From assembly GCF_030403745.1 (NCBI RefSeq), contig NZ_JAQMWP010000012.1, forward strand, positions 242,468 to 306,467: a stretch of 64,000 nt of DNA, in the 5' to 3' direction. This document shows, piece by piece, positions 55,201 to 63,936 of the stretch (positions are counted from its first letter, which is position 1; each line of letters begins with the position of its first letter). The notes beneath the pieces are model-generated. The model was not told where the DNA came from, did not search any database, and saw only the letters and a list, made by a program, of their open reading frames with translations. This DNA is from Streptomyces sp. S.PB5. GTDB lineage: Bacteria > Actinomycetota > Actinomycetes > Streptomycetales > Streptomycetaceae. The position numbers and the translations under genes are program-made.

Positions 55201-55413
55201 GTCTACTGCGAGGTGCTCAAAGTACCGACGATCGACCTGCGGACGGACCTCTTCGCCCTGGGTTTCCACTCTCTGGCCGCGCTGCGGCTCGTTTCCCGCC
55301 TCAAGAGTGCGTTCACGGTGCAAGTCCCGATTGCCGACTTCTTCCTGGACTCCTCAGTCACCAACGCCGCCCGACTGATCGCGGCGGCGGGGGCCGACCG
55401 ACCAGTCGGCTGA
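52201..55413 (+). CDS. NRPS C-A-PCP module with acidic A-domain pocket
   Basis: This 1,070-residue protein has a C domain with MHHIVADGWS (~150-156) and an A domain with A3 VPFTSGSTGVPKG (~627), A4 FDVHVEEFF, A5 NVYGLTETAVT and A10 HGKVDQA. The PCP Ser (~1022) is in FALGFHSLAA, where the second Gly of LGG is Phe. The code reads about D-V-E-E-L-G-V-V-T-K; Glu at positions 239 and 278 could face a cationic side chain such as capreomycidine or arginine, which is inference. It is the last biosynthetic gene before the convergent regulator. Confidence 0.9.
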   Translation: MTETTTTPKATNPTGAPMGNRQIERISLLQEQIWIAEQLAPGRSVYGIPMVIRLRGALDTELAARCVTEIVRRHEVLRSRVGEKNGEPYLITDPPQPFALPVLDFRSRPDEWRVFVETAAREPFDLVHGPLLRAAALRLEDDAYALFLNMHHIVADGWSLRLFWTEFAALYAAWHAGDEPDLPDLTMQYRDFAAEQRRITEDGGYDNALDAWAQELAGATTTLALPVDHSSGASRDYRGNEFKTVVPEQLRADAYACAKRLGVTPFAMLGGVWGVLLARCTRQDDLLIGTPLAGRTRPEYQSLIGLFANTMPLRLRLDADVSFASLVRELQLSTFDALSSQDAPFTELVKRVDSQRTSREAPLFQTVYSFEQSTEFEATLPGCAVTELYELPNGGARFRLSLGAVDALGELSLQFEYDSELFDPGTIEAMAESYLALLGDAASHPESPLGALRTSTDAEPDRELTGRPVPGEEPATLHALFERRVRQSPDAPAIEREDGTPVSYAQLNSQANRLARHLRRLGLRTGERVALALPHGSSWPAAVLAVLKAGGAYVPVAPDAPGSRNAHVLAETAPRLVLTLVDRAEDFAGAHHVLALDDPAVAFSIEAQSGEDLENIAVTGRQVAYVPFTSGSTGVPKGTLVTHANLTAFTRAAVDTFDLGPDDRMLQIAAMTFDVHVEEFFPTWLAGGCVVFFDGVLGRTSQEELLHLLGEREITICELPTAYWMEVVRLIDPAVVPVPKTLRRVLVGGERAPIEVYQRWLDFGIALTNVYGLTETAVTSTTYQPGADFDREALPIGRPMPHAAVYVLDALLAPVGRGVPGEIYLAGPGVCDGFLNRPEQTAERFLADPFAPEPGARMYRTGDQGRWTTEGDLEFLGRVDRQLKLRGHRVELAEIESVLDGHPDVERSLVVPRRTEADPAAELELIAFLIGAHADEAAVAAYVRTQLPPHLVPAHISVVERFPLTSHGKVDQAALLALPSRERAVPEEAQGSELEVKVAEVYCEVLKVPTIDLRTDLFALGFHSLAALRLVSRLKSAFTVQVPIADFFLDSSVTNAARLIAAAGADRPVG

Positions 55414-55414
55414 C

Positions 55415-55429
55415 TGCGCCATCGGCGCA
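55415..55429. terminator. Small stem-loop between convergent genes
   Basis: TGCGCC-ATC-GGCGCA lies 2 bp after the last NRPS gene, in the 48-bp gap before the convergent LuxR gene. The short stem makes the terminator call tentative. Confidence 0.35.
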
Positions 55430-55461
55430 TACGACCGACATTCGGGCATGTGTCCACAGGG

Positions 55462-58314
55462 TCAGCGGTCGTCCAGGCCGGAGGGGCCGGAGGCGGTCTG
55501 GGTGAGGCTTCCGCCGAGCCAGGCGGCGGTGAGTTCCCTCCGGGACCGGGAGCCTGTGCGCTGGAACAGTCGGGTCAGACGCTGTTCCACCGTTTTGGGG
55601 CTGCAGGCGAGTTCTGCGGCGATCTGCCGGTTGCTGGCGCCGTCAGCGACCATGCGCACCAGCCTGATGTCGAGTTCGGTCAGCTTCTGGTGGCCTTGGC
55701 GGAGTCTCGGTACGGGGATGTTGCGCTGCTCCGCGGCACGGATGACCGCAGTGCGGAAGGGGCCTCCCAGGCCGAGGGTGTGAGCGTTGCCCATGGCCTC
55801 GGTCAGCCAGCGCCGCGGATCGTCCGCGACACGTGTCAGCCACAGGCCGCAGATGACGCTCAGATGTACGTCGCCTCGGAGCTTGATCAACCGGTGGGCG
55901 ATCAGCGCGCTGTCCGTGTCGTGGTGCGCGATGCCGCGTGCGAGAAGGAGGACCTCGTGGGTCATGGCGGTGGCTGCCTCCTCGTGCAGGGTTTCCACTT
56001 CCTCCAGGACCTGTTGGACCGTATGCGGCTGATCCGAGTCGGCGGCGAGCGACAGAATGCGCAGCAGCAGCCGCTCGACACCGGCGAGCTGGCCGTTCTT
56101 TCGTGCCTGCCGAGCGTCGTGCCTGGCTTCCTCCAGCGCCTCCTCCCGTCGGCCCGACCAGTACCGGACCGCCAGCCGCGCCCGGGCGGCCAGGGGATGA
56201 GTGAGGGTGTCGGGGACCAGGTCGAGCCATGTTGTGGCGCGTGCGACGTCCCCGCGCATGCAGTGGATCTCCGCGGTCAGCGCCCGTGGCAGGTAGGGGG
56301 TGCCCGCGTCCGCGTGGGTGCGGCTACGTACCTCGATGCGCCGGGCGGTCGCCAGAGCGGCGTCCCAATTCCCTGACAGATAGTCGCGCACCATGCCCCG
56401 GTACTGGACGGCGATGCCCTCGGGTGCCGCGACATACCGGTCGCCGAGGACTGCTGCGAGAGCGCCGGCCAGGTCTGCGTACGCGGCGGCGCTGCGCAGC
56501 TGGTCCAGGGCGTGGTCGTCGATGGCGTCGGGGGGCATGTGCTGCCGCGCGCGGCTCAGTTCGGTGTGGCTGCCGACCGCGGCGGTCATCAGATGGAGTT
56601 CGGTGGGCTGGGGCAGCGGCATGGTGCGGTGTCCGGGACCGGAGGCGTCCAGGATGTGGAGTGAGGCCACTGTCAGCCGTGTTGTCAGCGGGCCGATGCC
56701 GTAGAGGCCGCCCAGTGCCGCAAGCCCGGCCGCGGCGGGAAGCCGGCCGGCGACCTTGCCGAAGCGAGGGTGGATGCCATCGGCGCAAGGGGCTCGGTGT
56801 TCGTGAAGGGCTGCCCACGCCCATGCGGCGGCGATGCTCGACAGGCCGGCCGGTTCCTCCACGCCCTCGGTGTGTTCGGTATGCGGCGGGTCCAGGAGGG
56901 CGAGCAGCGGCTTACCGAGCGCCAGGAGCCCTTCGTGGTCGCCGTGCCGCAGGCTCAGGCTGCTCGCCTCGTGGAGCACACCACGGGTGCGCTGGTCCTG
57001 TGGTGCGAGCCGGTCAAGCGCGGCCGCGTATGCGCGGGCCGATCGGGGCCAGTTGATCCGGGCCTCCTGGCGGGCTGCGGCCAGCAGCAGCGGCACGGCG
57101 AGAGCATCGTCCAGGAGCGGGCCGGAGGCCGCGACGCGATCGGCGAGCCTCGGGTAGCCGCGGCCGGTGGCTTCGGCACCGAGCTCGTCCGCCAACCGCT
57201 TGATGTACCGGGCGGAGTTGCCCTGCACGTCGCGCTGGATGGGCAGGGTCCGTAAGGCCGCGGCGAGCGCCGGGACGGCGAATGACAGGCGGCCTTGCGG
57301 GTCCACGGTCAGGATCCCGTCCTTGATCAGGCGGTCCAGTGCATGCTCAAGGGACCGGGCGCCGGCCGGTGACGTCATCGTGAACGTGTCGTTGATGTGC
57401 ACTTCGGCGTGGTCCAGTACATGGGCGGTGACGATCGCCGCCTTGATGGTCTTGGAGTCCGCGGGCGTGTCGGGCCAGCCGAACCGGAGCAGCTCGGCCG
57501 TCCCGGCGGTCAAGCGCAGCCGTTTTTCCGCAAGCGCGAGGCATGAGCGGCCGTCGAGTTCCACCAGGTCCTGCTCGTCCAGCGCGTCGAGCACCGACAG
57601 CACGGCGCGGGGGTTGCCCGCCAGTGTGCCCAGCGCCCGCGACACAGCGTCCGCCAGCGCGGGTTCGGCCGGGCGGCCGAACCGCCGTGTGATGTGGACG
57701 TTGACGAGCGTGGCGACGTCGGCAGGCTGCAGTGGGGGCAGTTCGAGGAACTGGTCGGCCGCGGCCGTCAGCCGGGCGCGGCCGGGGTCCGTCGCGGGCC
57801 TGGGCCGGCCGGCCATCACCACGGGTATGCCTCGCGGGCGGAAGACCCGCAGCAGCAGCGCCAAAGCATCGGCGCTGTGCTGCGGCATCCGCTCGGCGCT
57901 GTCGACAACCAGCGCGAACGGGGTCTGGCGGGAGGCCTCCGTCAGTGCCTCGGAGAAGGCGGACAGCGCGCTCGCCCCGCCCTCCCGCACGGCGGCGCGT
58001 AACTGTGCTCGGCGGGCTGCCGTGAGAGGCGGCAGGCAGCCGTCGGGATCCTCGACCGTCAGGCCGCAGCCTGCGTCGAGGACGATCGCGTCGGCCGTGT
58101 CCTCGGCGTCTTCGTCTTCCCAGCCGAGCCGCACCACTGCGACGCCGGCCTGGGCTGCCGCACGCCGAGCCTGCTCCAGGATGGTTGTCTTGCCCATTCC
58201 GGCCTCTGCGGTGACCAGCAGGATCCGGGCCGCTTCCCCGCTGGCGCGCAGGGCTTCCGTCACGTCGCGGACCGCGCCGTCTCTGCCGATGACCGCTCCA
58301 CGCTGGTGCCGCAT
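55462..58314 (-). CDS. Large ATP-binding LuxR-family (LAL) regulator 1
   Basis: This 950-residue regulator has an intact N-terminal Walker A (TAEAGMGKTTIL, ~30-41) and Walker B (FALVVDSAERM). A long helical TPR-like middle follows, then a C-terminal LuxR helix-turn-helix (GASNRQIAAELACSPKTVEQ then RLTRLFQRTGSRSRREL). LALs are pathway activators in many Streptomyces clusters. ATG 58314 has GAGGAG 7 nt upstream; the frame is open further up, but no better start is seen. It is divergent from the second LAL across 254 bp and convergent with the last NRPS gene. Confidence 0.9.
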   Translation of the reverse strand: MRHQRGAVIGRDGAVRDVTEALRASGEAARILLVTAEAGMGKTTILEQARRAAAQAGVAVVRLGWEDEDAEDTADAIVLDAGCGLTVEDPDGCLPPLTAARRAQLRAAVREGGASALSAFSEALTEASRQTPFALVVDSAERMPQHSADALALLLRVFRPRGIPVVMAGRPRPATDPGRARLTAAADQFLELPPLQPADVATLVNVHITRRFGRPAEPALADAVSRALGTLAGNPRAVLSVLDALDEQDLVELDGRSCLALAEKRLRLTAGTAELLRFGWPDTPADSKTIKAAIVTAHVLDHAEVHINDTFTMTSPAGARSLEHALDRLIKDGILTVDPQGRLSFAVPALAAALRTLPIQRDVQGNSARYIKRLADELGAEATGRGYPRLADRVAASGPLLDDALAVPLLLAAARQEARINWPRSARAYAAALDRLAPQDQRTRGVLHEASSLSLRHGDHEGLLALGKPLLALLDPPHTEHTEGVEEPAGLSSIAAAWAWAALHEHRAPCADGIHPRFGKVAGRLPAAAGLAALGGLYGIGPLTTRLTVASLHILDASGPGHRTMPLPQPTELHLMTAAVGSHTELSRARQHMPPDAIDDHALDQLRSAAAYADLAGALAAVLGDRYVAAPEGIAVQYRGMVRDYLSGNWDAALATARRIEVRSRTHADAGTPYLPRALTAEIHCMRGDVARATTWLDLVPDTLTHPLAARARLAVRYWSGRREEALEEARHDARQARKNGQLAGVERLLLRILSLAADSDQPHTVQQVLEEVETLHEEAATAMTHEVLLLARGIAHHDTDSALIAHRLIKLRGDVHLSVICGLWLTRVADDPRRWLTEAMGNAHTLGLGGPFRTAVIRAAEQRNIPVPRLRQGHQKLTELDIRLVRMVADGASNRQIAAELACSPKTVEQRLTRLFQRTGSRSRRELTAAWLGGSLTQTASGPSGLDDR

Positions 58315-58568
58315 GGCGCCGCTCCTCTCGTTCTCCTCAACCGCGAGGGGAGACGGCTCCGGGCAACTTTGCGTTCCTTTTGCCCGACTGGAGATGTACG
58401 GCACTCCTGGCGCATCGGAGGTCGGCGCGTACAGGGCCTGGCGGTTCATGGCGTGGCGACGACGCTCATAATGTCCGCGCACGGACGAAAGGCCGGGTGC
58501 GGGGGCACAGCCGGTGGCCGTGTTCGCTGTCCGCCCGGGCATATCTCTCAACAAGGATGTACTGCACA

Positions 58569-61541
58569 GTGGCTGCAACCGACGAACTGATCAGCTGGGG
58601 TACGCCCGCGCGCCTGGACCGTACCGGCGACAGTCTGCTGGGCCGCGAACGCGAGTTGGAGCAGAGCCACGACTTCCTGAGCGACCCTGACGGTCCCCGC
58701 CTGGTCCTTGTCCGAGGCGAAACCGGTGTGGGCCGCAGTGCGTTCCTGAGGGCGGTCGGCGGACGGCTGCGTGCACAAGGGAGCGCCGTACTTGCGGTGG
58801 ACTGTGTTCCTGGCGACGGTGAACGGCCTCTGCTGCTGGCACTGCGGCTGGTCATGGCGCTCGAAGAGCACCGATCCGCCTCGCCACGGCGGCCGGCCGG
58901 AAAGCTGGTCACTCGGGCGCTGTCCGCCGTCGACCAGCGTGACCCCACGGCGATGCAGGCATTGTTCCGCGCTTCTCTCACCCAGGCCACGCCGCTCACC
59001 ATCATGGTCGACGACGTCCAGCATGCCGATCCCGAATCCCTGGCCGTGCTGTGCCAGGTCGACTTCTCGCGGCTCGCGCCCGGTGTCCGGCTGGTGGTTT
59101 CCGCAGTGCGGCACGTCGCGCAGGGCCGAGGGGGCATGAGCGAGGGCGCGCCGGACGCCGTCGGCTCGGGCACCTCGAGCTATGGACGGAAGGCCGCTGA
59201 GGCCCGGGCACCAGGCTGCGACGGTCCGGCCGGGCTCCTGGAGCGGCTGTCCGGTATCGAGGGGGCCCGCACGGTGGAGCTGTCCCCGCTGGGACCGGAT
59301 GACGTCAGCGCGCTGGTCACGCGGTGGTTGCAGGCAAAGCCCGACGCCGTCCTCGCCCGGCAGGTAGGCGAGTTGACCCGTGGCATCCCGGGAGCAGTCG
59401 ACGCCCTGCTCACGGGCTGGACTCGCCGGGACGGGATCCGGGTCGCCGACGGCCACGCCTTCCTTGGCGCGAGGACACCAATACCAGTGCTGCCGGACGA
59501 CAATGCGTTCGTCACGGCACTGGACACGCTGGGCGAGCCGTATCGTTCGGTGGCCGCGGCGTTGAGCATTCTGGGGCCGCTCGGCCGCCCGGCCCTGCAG
59601 CTGACCGCGGCGTGGGCCGGCCTGTCCGCCGACACTGCCTACGACGGTGTCTGCCGCCTGGTCGAGTCGGGCATCCTCGACCAGGTGCCCGGACCGGACG
59701 GCGCCACGGCGGCGGGCTGGACGTTCTGGCTGCCGCTGACAGGGCACACCGTCCGGGAGCGGCTGAGCCCGGTGGAGCGCAGCCGGTTGTCCGCCATCGC
59801 GGTCGAGGCCATCTGGTCGGACGCGGCAGGCGCCGGGGAGGCAACGTACCCGGCAGCGGCCCTGCTCGACGAGGCGGAGCTGGAGGCCTACTTGGCTGAC
59901 CGGATCACGGATGCGGGCACCCGGATCGACCGCGAACGCGCCGTGGCCGACCTGACTGCCGCCGCCGAACGGGTGCAGCCCGGCACCGAGGACCGGGCGA
60001 TGCTCCGGTGGCTGCAGGCTGCCACCGATTTGATCGTGCAGCCGGGTGCCCGGGATCTGGCCCTGCAGCGATATCTCAGGGCCGCCTATGTGGCGGGCGA
60101 CTACCAGAGCGGGCGGGCCATCGCGGAAACGCTGTTGCGTAACCCGGGGGAAAGTCTCACCGCGCCAGAGCTGCAGGCGATCGCCCAGCTTCTCGTGGGA
60201 GTGACGGGCAACCAGTTGGACTGGAGGAGGCTGTCCCGGCTGGCGACCGCACGCTGGTGGGACGAGCTGCCGGTGCCCGCCGTGGTGAAAGTGAGCGGCC
60301 AGGCCCTGGCCCTGTGCCATCTGGCGAGGTGGCAGGAGGCACGGGAGATGCTCTCGCGGACCGAAGCGGTGTGGAACACCAGCCCTCGTGTCCGTGTGAC
60401 GCCCCGGGTTTTCGGGGCAGCGGCGGAACTGGCGATGGGCCGCCCGGAGCCCTTCGGGCGCGAACTGGCCATGCCGGACGCGTCAGAACTGCCTCCTGGC
60501 CAGGTGTACGCACTTGCCGGGGCTCTGTTCGACGAAATGGCCGCCGGCTATGACCTGGACGCGGCCGAAACCCTGCTGCGATCCCGCGGGCTGACCGGGG
60601 AGGTGCTGCCCCCGCTCAGCCGGTTCCTGTGGCACCACCTCACCGGGCGGTGGGACGAGGCGCTGGAGTCGGCCCGCCGGTTGCTGGCGATCGGCCGGGT
60701 CCAGCACCCCGCGTCGGACAGTTATCTGCTTCCCGCGCGGACCGCGACCATCCTCCTCGCCCGGGGCCGTACCACCAGTGCCCTCCGCTTGATGGAGAGC
60801 ATGCGTGTCCCCGAGGAGGCTCCGCCCTCGTGCTCCATGAACGCCGCCGAGGCGGAGGTACTCAGGGTTCTCGGCGACCGGGACGGCGCCGAGAAGGTGC
60901 TGCGCCGCGGTCTGGACAAGGCTCAGGCGCACGCTCACGTCTACGGCACGGAAGAACTGTGGGCCCCGCTGGCCGAGGTGACGGCCGAGGCGGGACGCAC
61001 CGCCGAGGCGGCGGTACACATGCACCGCCTGGAGCAACTCGCCTCCCGGACGGGCAGCGGAAGGGCGCGGCTCAGGTATCTGCTGGCCTCGGCCCGGGTC
61101 CTGCGCCAGGACGCTCCCGACACCGCCCGCGACCACCTGCGCGAGGCGGTGGAGCTGGCCCGCTCCCGCGGCCTGCCGTTCGAGACGGCGACCACCCTCG
61201 TGGCAGCCGCCGACGCGGGCGCGGGCCCGGCCGCGCTGCTGCACGAGGCCTATGAACTGTTCGGCCAGACCGCCGCCGCCCTGTGGCGATTCCGCACCAG
61301 GACCGCACTGCGCGAGGCCGGACTGAGCGTCCCCGGCCGCAAGCAGGCCACCGCCGAGAACGACCACCTGCTCGCCACCTTGCTCGCCGAACAGCTCACC
61401 ACCCGCCAGATCGCCACCGTCCTGCGGCTCAACGAGGACGCGGTCGTCGGACGTCTGACCCGGCTGCTCGCCCGCACCGGAAAGCGCTCCCGAACCGAAC
61501 TCGTCACCGCCGTCCTCACGGGCACCCTCGACTTCTTCTGA
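58569..61541 (+). CDS. Large ATP-binding LuxR-family (LAL) regulator 2, altered P-loop
   Basis: This ~990-residue protein has the same layout as LAL 1: ATPase module, helical repeats and a C-terminal LuxR-type HTH (LTTRQIATVLRLNEDAVVGR then LTRLLARTGKRSRTEL). The Walker A reads VRGETGVGRSAFL, with Arg in place of the invariant Lys, so ATP binding may be weak or regulatory. Walker B is TIMVDDVQHADP. GTG 58569 has AAGGA 11 nt upstream; ATG 58557 is too close to it. It is probably a cluster regulator acting with or against LAL 1. Confidence 0.88.
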   Translation: MAATDELISWGTPARLDRTGDSLLGRERELEQSHDFLSDPDGPRLVLVRGETGVGRSAFLRAVGGRLRAQGSAVLAVDCVPGDGERPLLLALRLVMALEEHRSASPRRPAGKLVTRALSAVDQRDPTAMQALFRASLTQATPLTIMVDDVQHADPESLAVLCQVDFSRLAPGVRLVVSAVRHVAQGRGGMSEGAPDAVGSGTSSYGRKAAEARAPGCDGPAGLLERLSGIEGARTVELSPLGPDDVSALVTRWLQAKPDAVLARQVGELTRGIPGAVDALLTGWTRRDGIRVADGHAFLGARTPIPVLPDDNAFVTALDTLGEPYRSVAAALSILGPLGRPALQLTAAWAGLSADTAYDGVCRLVESGILDQVPGPDGATAAGWTFWLPLTGHTVRERLSPVERSRLSAIAVEAIWSDAAGAGEATYPAAALLDEAELEAYLADRITDAGTRIDRERAVADLTAAAERVQPGTEDRAMLRWLQAATDLIVQPGARDLALQRYLRAAYVAGDYQSGRAIAETLLRNPGESLTAPELQAIAQLLVGVTGNQLDWRRLSRLATARWWDELPVPAVVKVSGQALALCHLARWQEAREMLSRTEAVWNTSPRVRVTPRVFGAAAELAMGRPEPFGRELAMPDASELPPGQVYALAGALFDEMAAGYDLDAAETLLRSRGLTGEVLPPLSRFLWHHLTGRWDEALESARRLLAIGRVQHPASDSYLLPARTATILLARGRTTSALRLMESMRVPEEAPPSCSMNAAEAEVLRVLGDRDGAEKVLRRGLDKAQAHAHVYGTEELWAPLAEVTAEAGRTAEAAVHMHRLEQLASRTGSGRARLRYLLASARVLRQDAPDTARDHLREAVELARSRGLPFETATTLVAAADAGAGPAALLHEAYELFGQTAAALWRFRTRTALREAGLSVPGRKQATAENDHLLATLLAEQLTTRQIATVLRLNEDAVVGRLTRLLARTGKRSRTELVTAVLTGTLDFF

Positions 61542-61902
61542 CATGAGCGGGCCCTTGACCCGCGAGCCATCCGGCCGCCCACTCCCGCAGCCGACTGACG
61601 AAGCTGGGCAGCGGACACGACGGTTCGCGATCAGTTTCCCTGTACTTAGCCGCTGAAGGATCGAGACCGCCTGAACAGTCGAACACTCCTGCCAGCATGG
61701 TCAACCGCAGCAGCCTTGGCATTCGACGGCGCATGCTGGCTCGCGCTCGGACCTGAGGAAACGCCGAGGAAACAACCATGAACATGGACAAGCGAGATGC
61801 GGTTGAACGCGTAACGCATCGGTGCACAAGAGCACGATTGCATCGCCGCGGGCTGGCAGCCCCGGCTTGTGGAGCCACGAATCAAGGGAGTAAGGCGTCG
61901 TT

Positions 61903-62310
61903 TCATTGGGTGGGACGGCGGTAGCTGATGAGCGCTGCGGCGATGCCGACGAAGGCCAGAAAGTGTTCGTCCCTGCGCTCGTAGCGACGCTGCAGGCGTC
62001 AGCCCGGCGAGCCAGGACACCGTCCACCCAACGACCCGGTGGTGGCGGTCTGGCCGCTGCAAGGACTCGATGCCTTTGCGGGCGATGCGGTGGGCGGATG
62101 CCTCGCTTGCGGAGCCATCGGCGCGGGCCGCGGCGTGAGCGGATCGGTGGCATCCCGCGCACGAGCGGCTTCCGGCCGAGGCTGGCGTGCAGCCGGCGCC
62201 AGAGATGCCCAGCGATAGACGTAGACCGTTCCGGTCAGTGGCCCCCGTTTTTGCAGCCCTGAGGCTGACGGACCTGACTCCTGTCACTCCTCGTTTCCCC
62301 GACCCCACGC
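61903..62310 (-). pseudogene. IS5-family transposase relic (left copy)
   Basis: Minus-strand fragments in shifting frames read GPRRWLRKRG, HRIARKGIES, VGWTVSWLAG, and finally LQRRYERRDEHFLAFVGIAA ending SYRRPTQ-stop at 61903. This is the conserved C-terminal third of IS5-family transposases. Frameshifts make it inactive. Nothing else is visible in 61542-62323 apart from the AraC leader. Confidence 0.75.
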
Positions 62311-62323
62311 AAGGGAAAAATAC

Positions 62324-63175
62324 GTGATCATTACGTTGCGAGAGCAATCCTGTCAGGAACTCGTTGTGGAAGAGCGAGCTGCTGGACACGACAGCGACCC
62401 CTGGACATACCAATTACCGGATCAATGGTTCGGCATCCTCACGCCAATACGGGGTGAGTGTCAAATTGAAGGTCGAGAGAATCACGGTTGGCTACGTACC
62501 ACGCTCAGGCCTGGAGAGGTCTGCCGGGTCGCACCAAACAACCTCGTCCGGCTCGGCAGGACACCGCCCAGACGTCTCCCGTTCGAAGTCGTCTATATCC
62601 AGCTTTCCGTGGAAGTCCTTCAGCGAGCACTGGACACGCACACCACCGCTCCTGTCCGTGATGTTTCAGAATTACAGACACTGCGCGCCTTCGATCCACA
62701 CGTCGCATCCATGGCGCAAACTCTACTTCACGCCCGAAAAACAGGTGCAGGAGAGCGCTATGTCCTGAGTGCGGCCCAGTACCTGGCTGAATATCTACTC
62801 CATCCACGCCCCGACGCCTCACCGCGCACCGGAGGCCTCAGCCCGGAACAGTTACAAACGGTGACAGCGTTTATGAGCGCAAATTTATCCTCGAGTATCA
62901 CGCTTGATCGGCTTGCCAAGGAAGCAGGACTCAGCCGGTACCACTTCCTGCGCCGTTTTTCTGCAGCCACCGGAAAGACACCTCTGCAATACCTCACCGA
63001 GTTGCGCATCGAAGCTGCCTGCTATCTGCTCGCAGTGGACAATGACCCAGTGTCTCAAGTCGGTAGGCGCTGCGGTTTCTCCAACCCGGAGCACTTCGCC
63101 CGCGTGTTCCGTAAGCACGTTGGATGCGCGCCATCGCAATACCGGCAGCAAGGGCAGCATGCCCCTTCCCCTTGA
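62324..63175 (+). CDS. AraC-family regulator with four TTA codons
   Basis: This 283-residue protein has an N-terminal cupin-like sensing domain and a C-terminal double helix-turn-helix (ITLDRLAKEAGLSRYHFLRR, then VSQVGRRCGFSNPEHFARVF). GTG 62324 has AAGGG about 8 nt upstream. TTA codons occur at 62414, 62672, 62852 and 62885, and A/T-ending codons are more frequent than in neighbouring genes, suggesting both bldA control and recent acquisition. It lies between two inverted IS5 relics. Its relation to the NRPS cluster is unknown. Confidence 0.88.
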   Translation: MIITLREQSCQELVVEERAAGHDSDPWTYQLPDQWFGILTPIRGECQIEGRENHGWLRTTLRPGEVCRVAPNNLVRLGRTPPRRLPFEVVYIQLSVEVLQRALDTHTTAPVRDVSELQTLRAFDPHVASMAQTLLHARKTGAGERYVLSAAQYLAEYLLHPRPDASPRTGGLSPEQLQTVTAFMSANLSSSITLDRLAKEAGLSRYHFLRRFSAATGKTPLQYLTELRIEAACYLLAVDNDPVSQVGRRCGFSNPEHFARVFRKHVGCAPSQYRQQGQHAPSP

Positions 63176-63249
63176 GCGGGTGTCACCGCATCGTCGTGAC
63201 ACGGACCCACCGTGATGCTCGCACCCGTCTCCACGGACGACGGACCGCC

Positions 63250-63776
63250 AGCACCGCCGCGGGCCTGCACCCGCCCGGCCCCCTCGGCGTACCCCCGGCC
63301 CTGACCGATCTGCCGCCTCCCAGGGACGCCCCGCCGGGCCCCGTCGGCCGCTCCGGCGCGGCCCCAGGGGGGAGGCTGACACAGGTATGGCGACCGGCAG
63401 GTGCTGGCGGCCATCGTGTTCGTGGCCGCGACGGGATGTACGTGGCGCCGGCTGCCGTCGGGCTCCGGCCCGTCCCGGGCGGCCGCGCACCGGCGGTTCG
63501 CGGAGTGGAGCCGCGCCCGTGTGTGGGGCAGGCTTCACCGCCTGGTGCTGGATGAGCTCGGCGCCCTCGGCGAGTTGGACTGGTCGCGGCGTGCCATTGA
63601 CTCGGTGAATATGCGGGCCTTGAAAGGGGGACATGACAGCCACGGACTGGAACCCCTGGTACGGGGAATCTCGCCGATCCGTTCTCGCCGTGCGTTACGA
63701 AGGCAAGGCTGAACACTTCCTGGCCTTCGCGGGGATAGCCGCAACTCCGATCTGCTACCGCCGGCTCTCGGCCTGA
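63250..63776 (+). pseudogene. IS5-family transposase relic (right copy), internally deleted
   Basis: The plus strand encodes LAAIVFVAATGCTWRRLPSG then RVWGRLHRLVLDELGALGEL, DWSRRAIDSVNMRALKGG, then jumps to DSHGLEPLVRGISPIRSRR and, in another frame, to EHFLAFAGIAATPICYRRLSA-stop at 63776. The catalytic middle is deleted twice over. It is in opposite orientation to the left relic. Confidence 0.8.
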
Positions 63777-63936
63777 AGACGGAGCTCAGGCTCAGGTGTT
63801 GGCACCTCGCGCCGCTACCTGCCAGCGGTCGACCACCTTGCGATCTCGGACGACCAGCAGCTCCTCGGCGAGATTCACCGGCGTGCAGATGTGGTTGGGG
63901 ACGACAGTGTCAATCCCCTCGCAGCGTGGAGACGAT

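Noticed and set aside
41833..55413. Idea that the product is chymostatin or a related ureido peptide aldehyde.
   Set aside because: Capreomycidine, an aromatic A domain and a reductase fit in part, but the KS, the Asp-less A domain and the 2-hydroxyacid dehydrogenase are unexplained. I left it as a possibility only.
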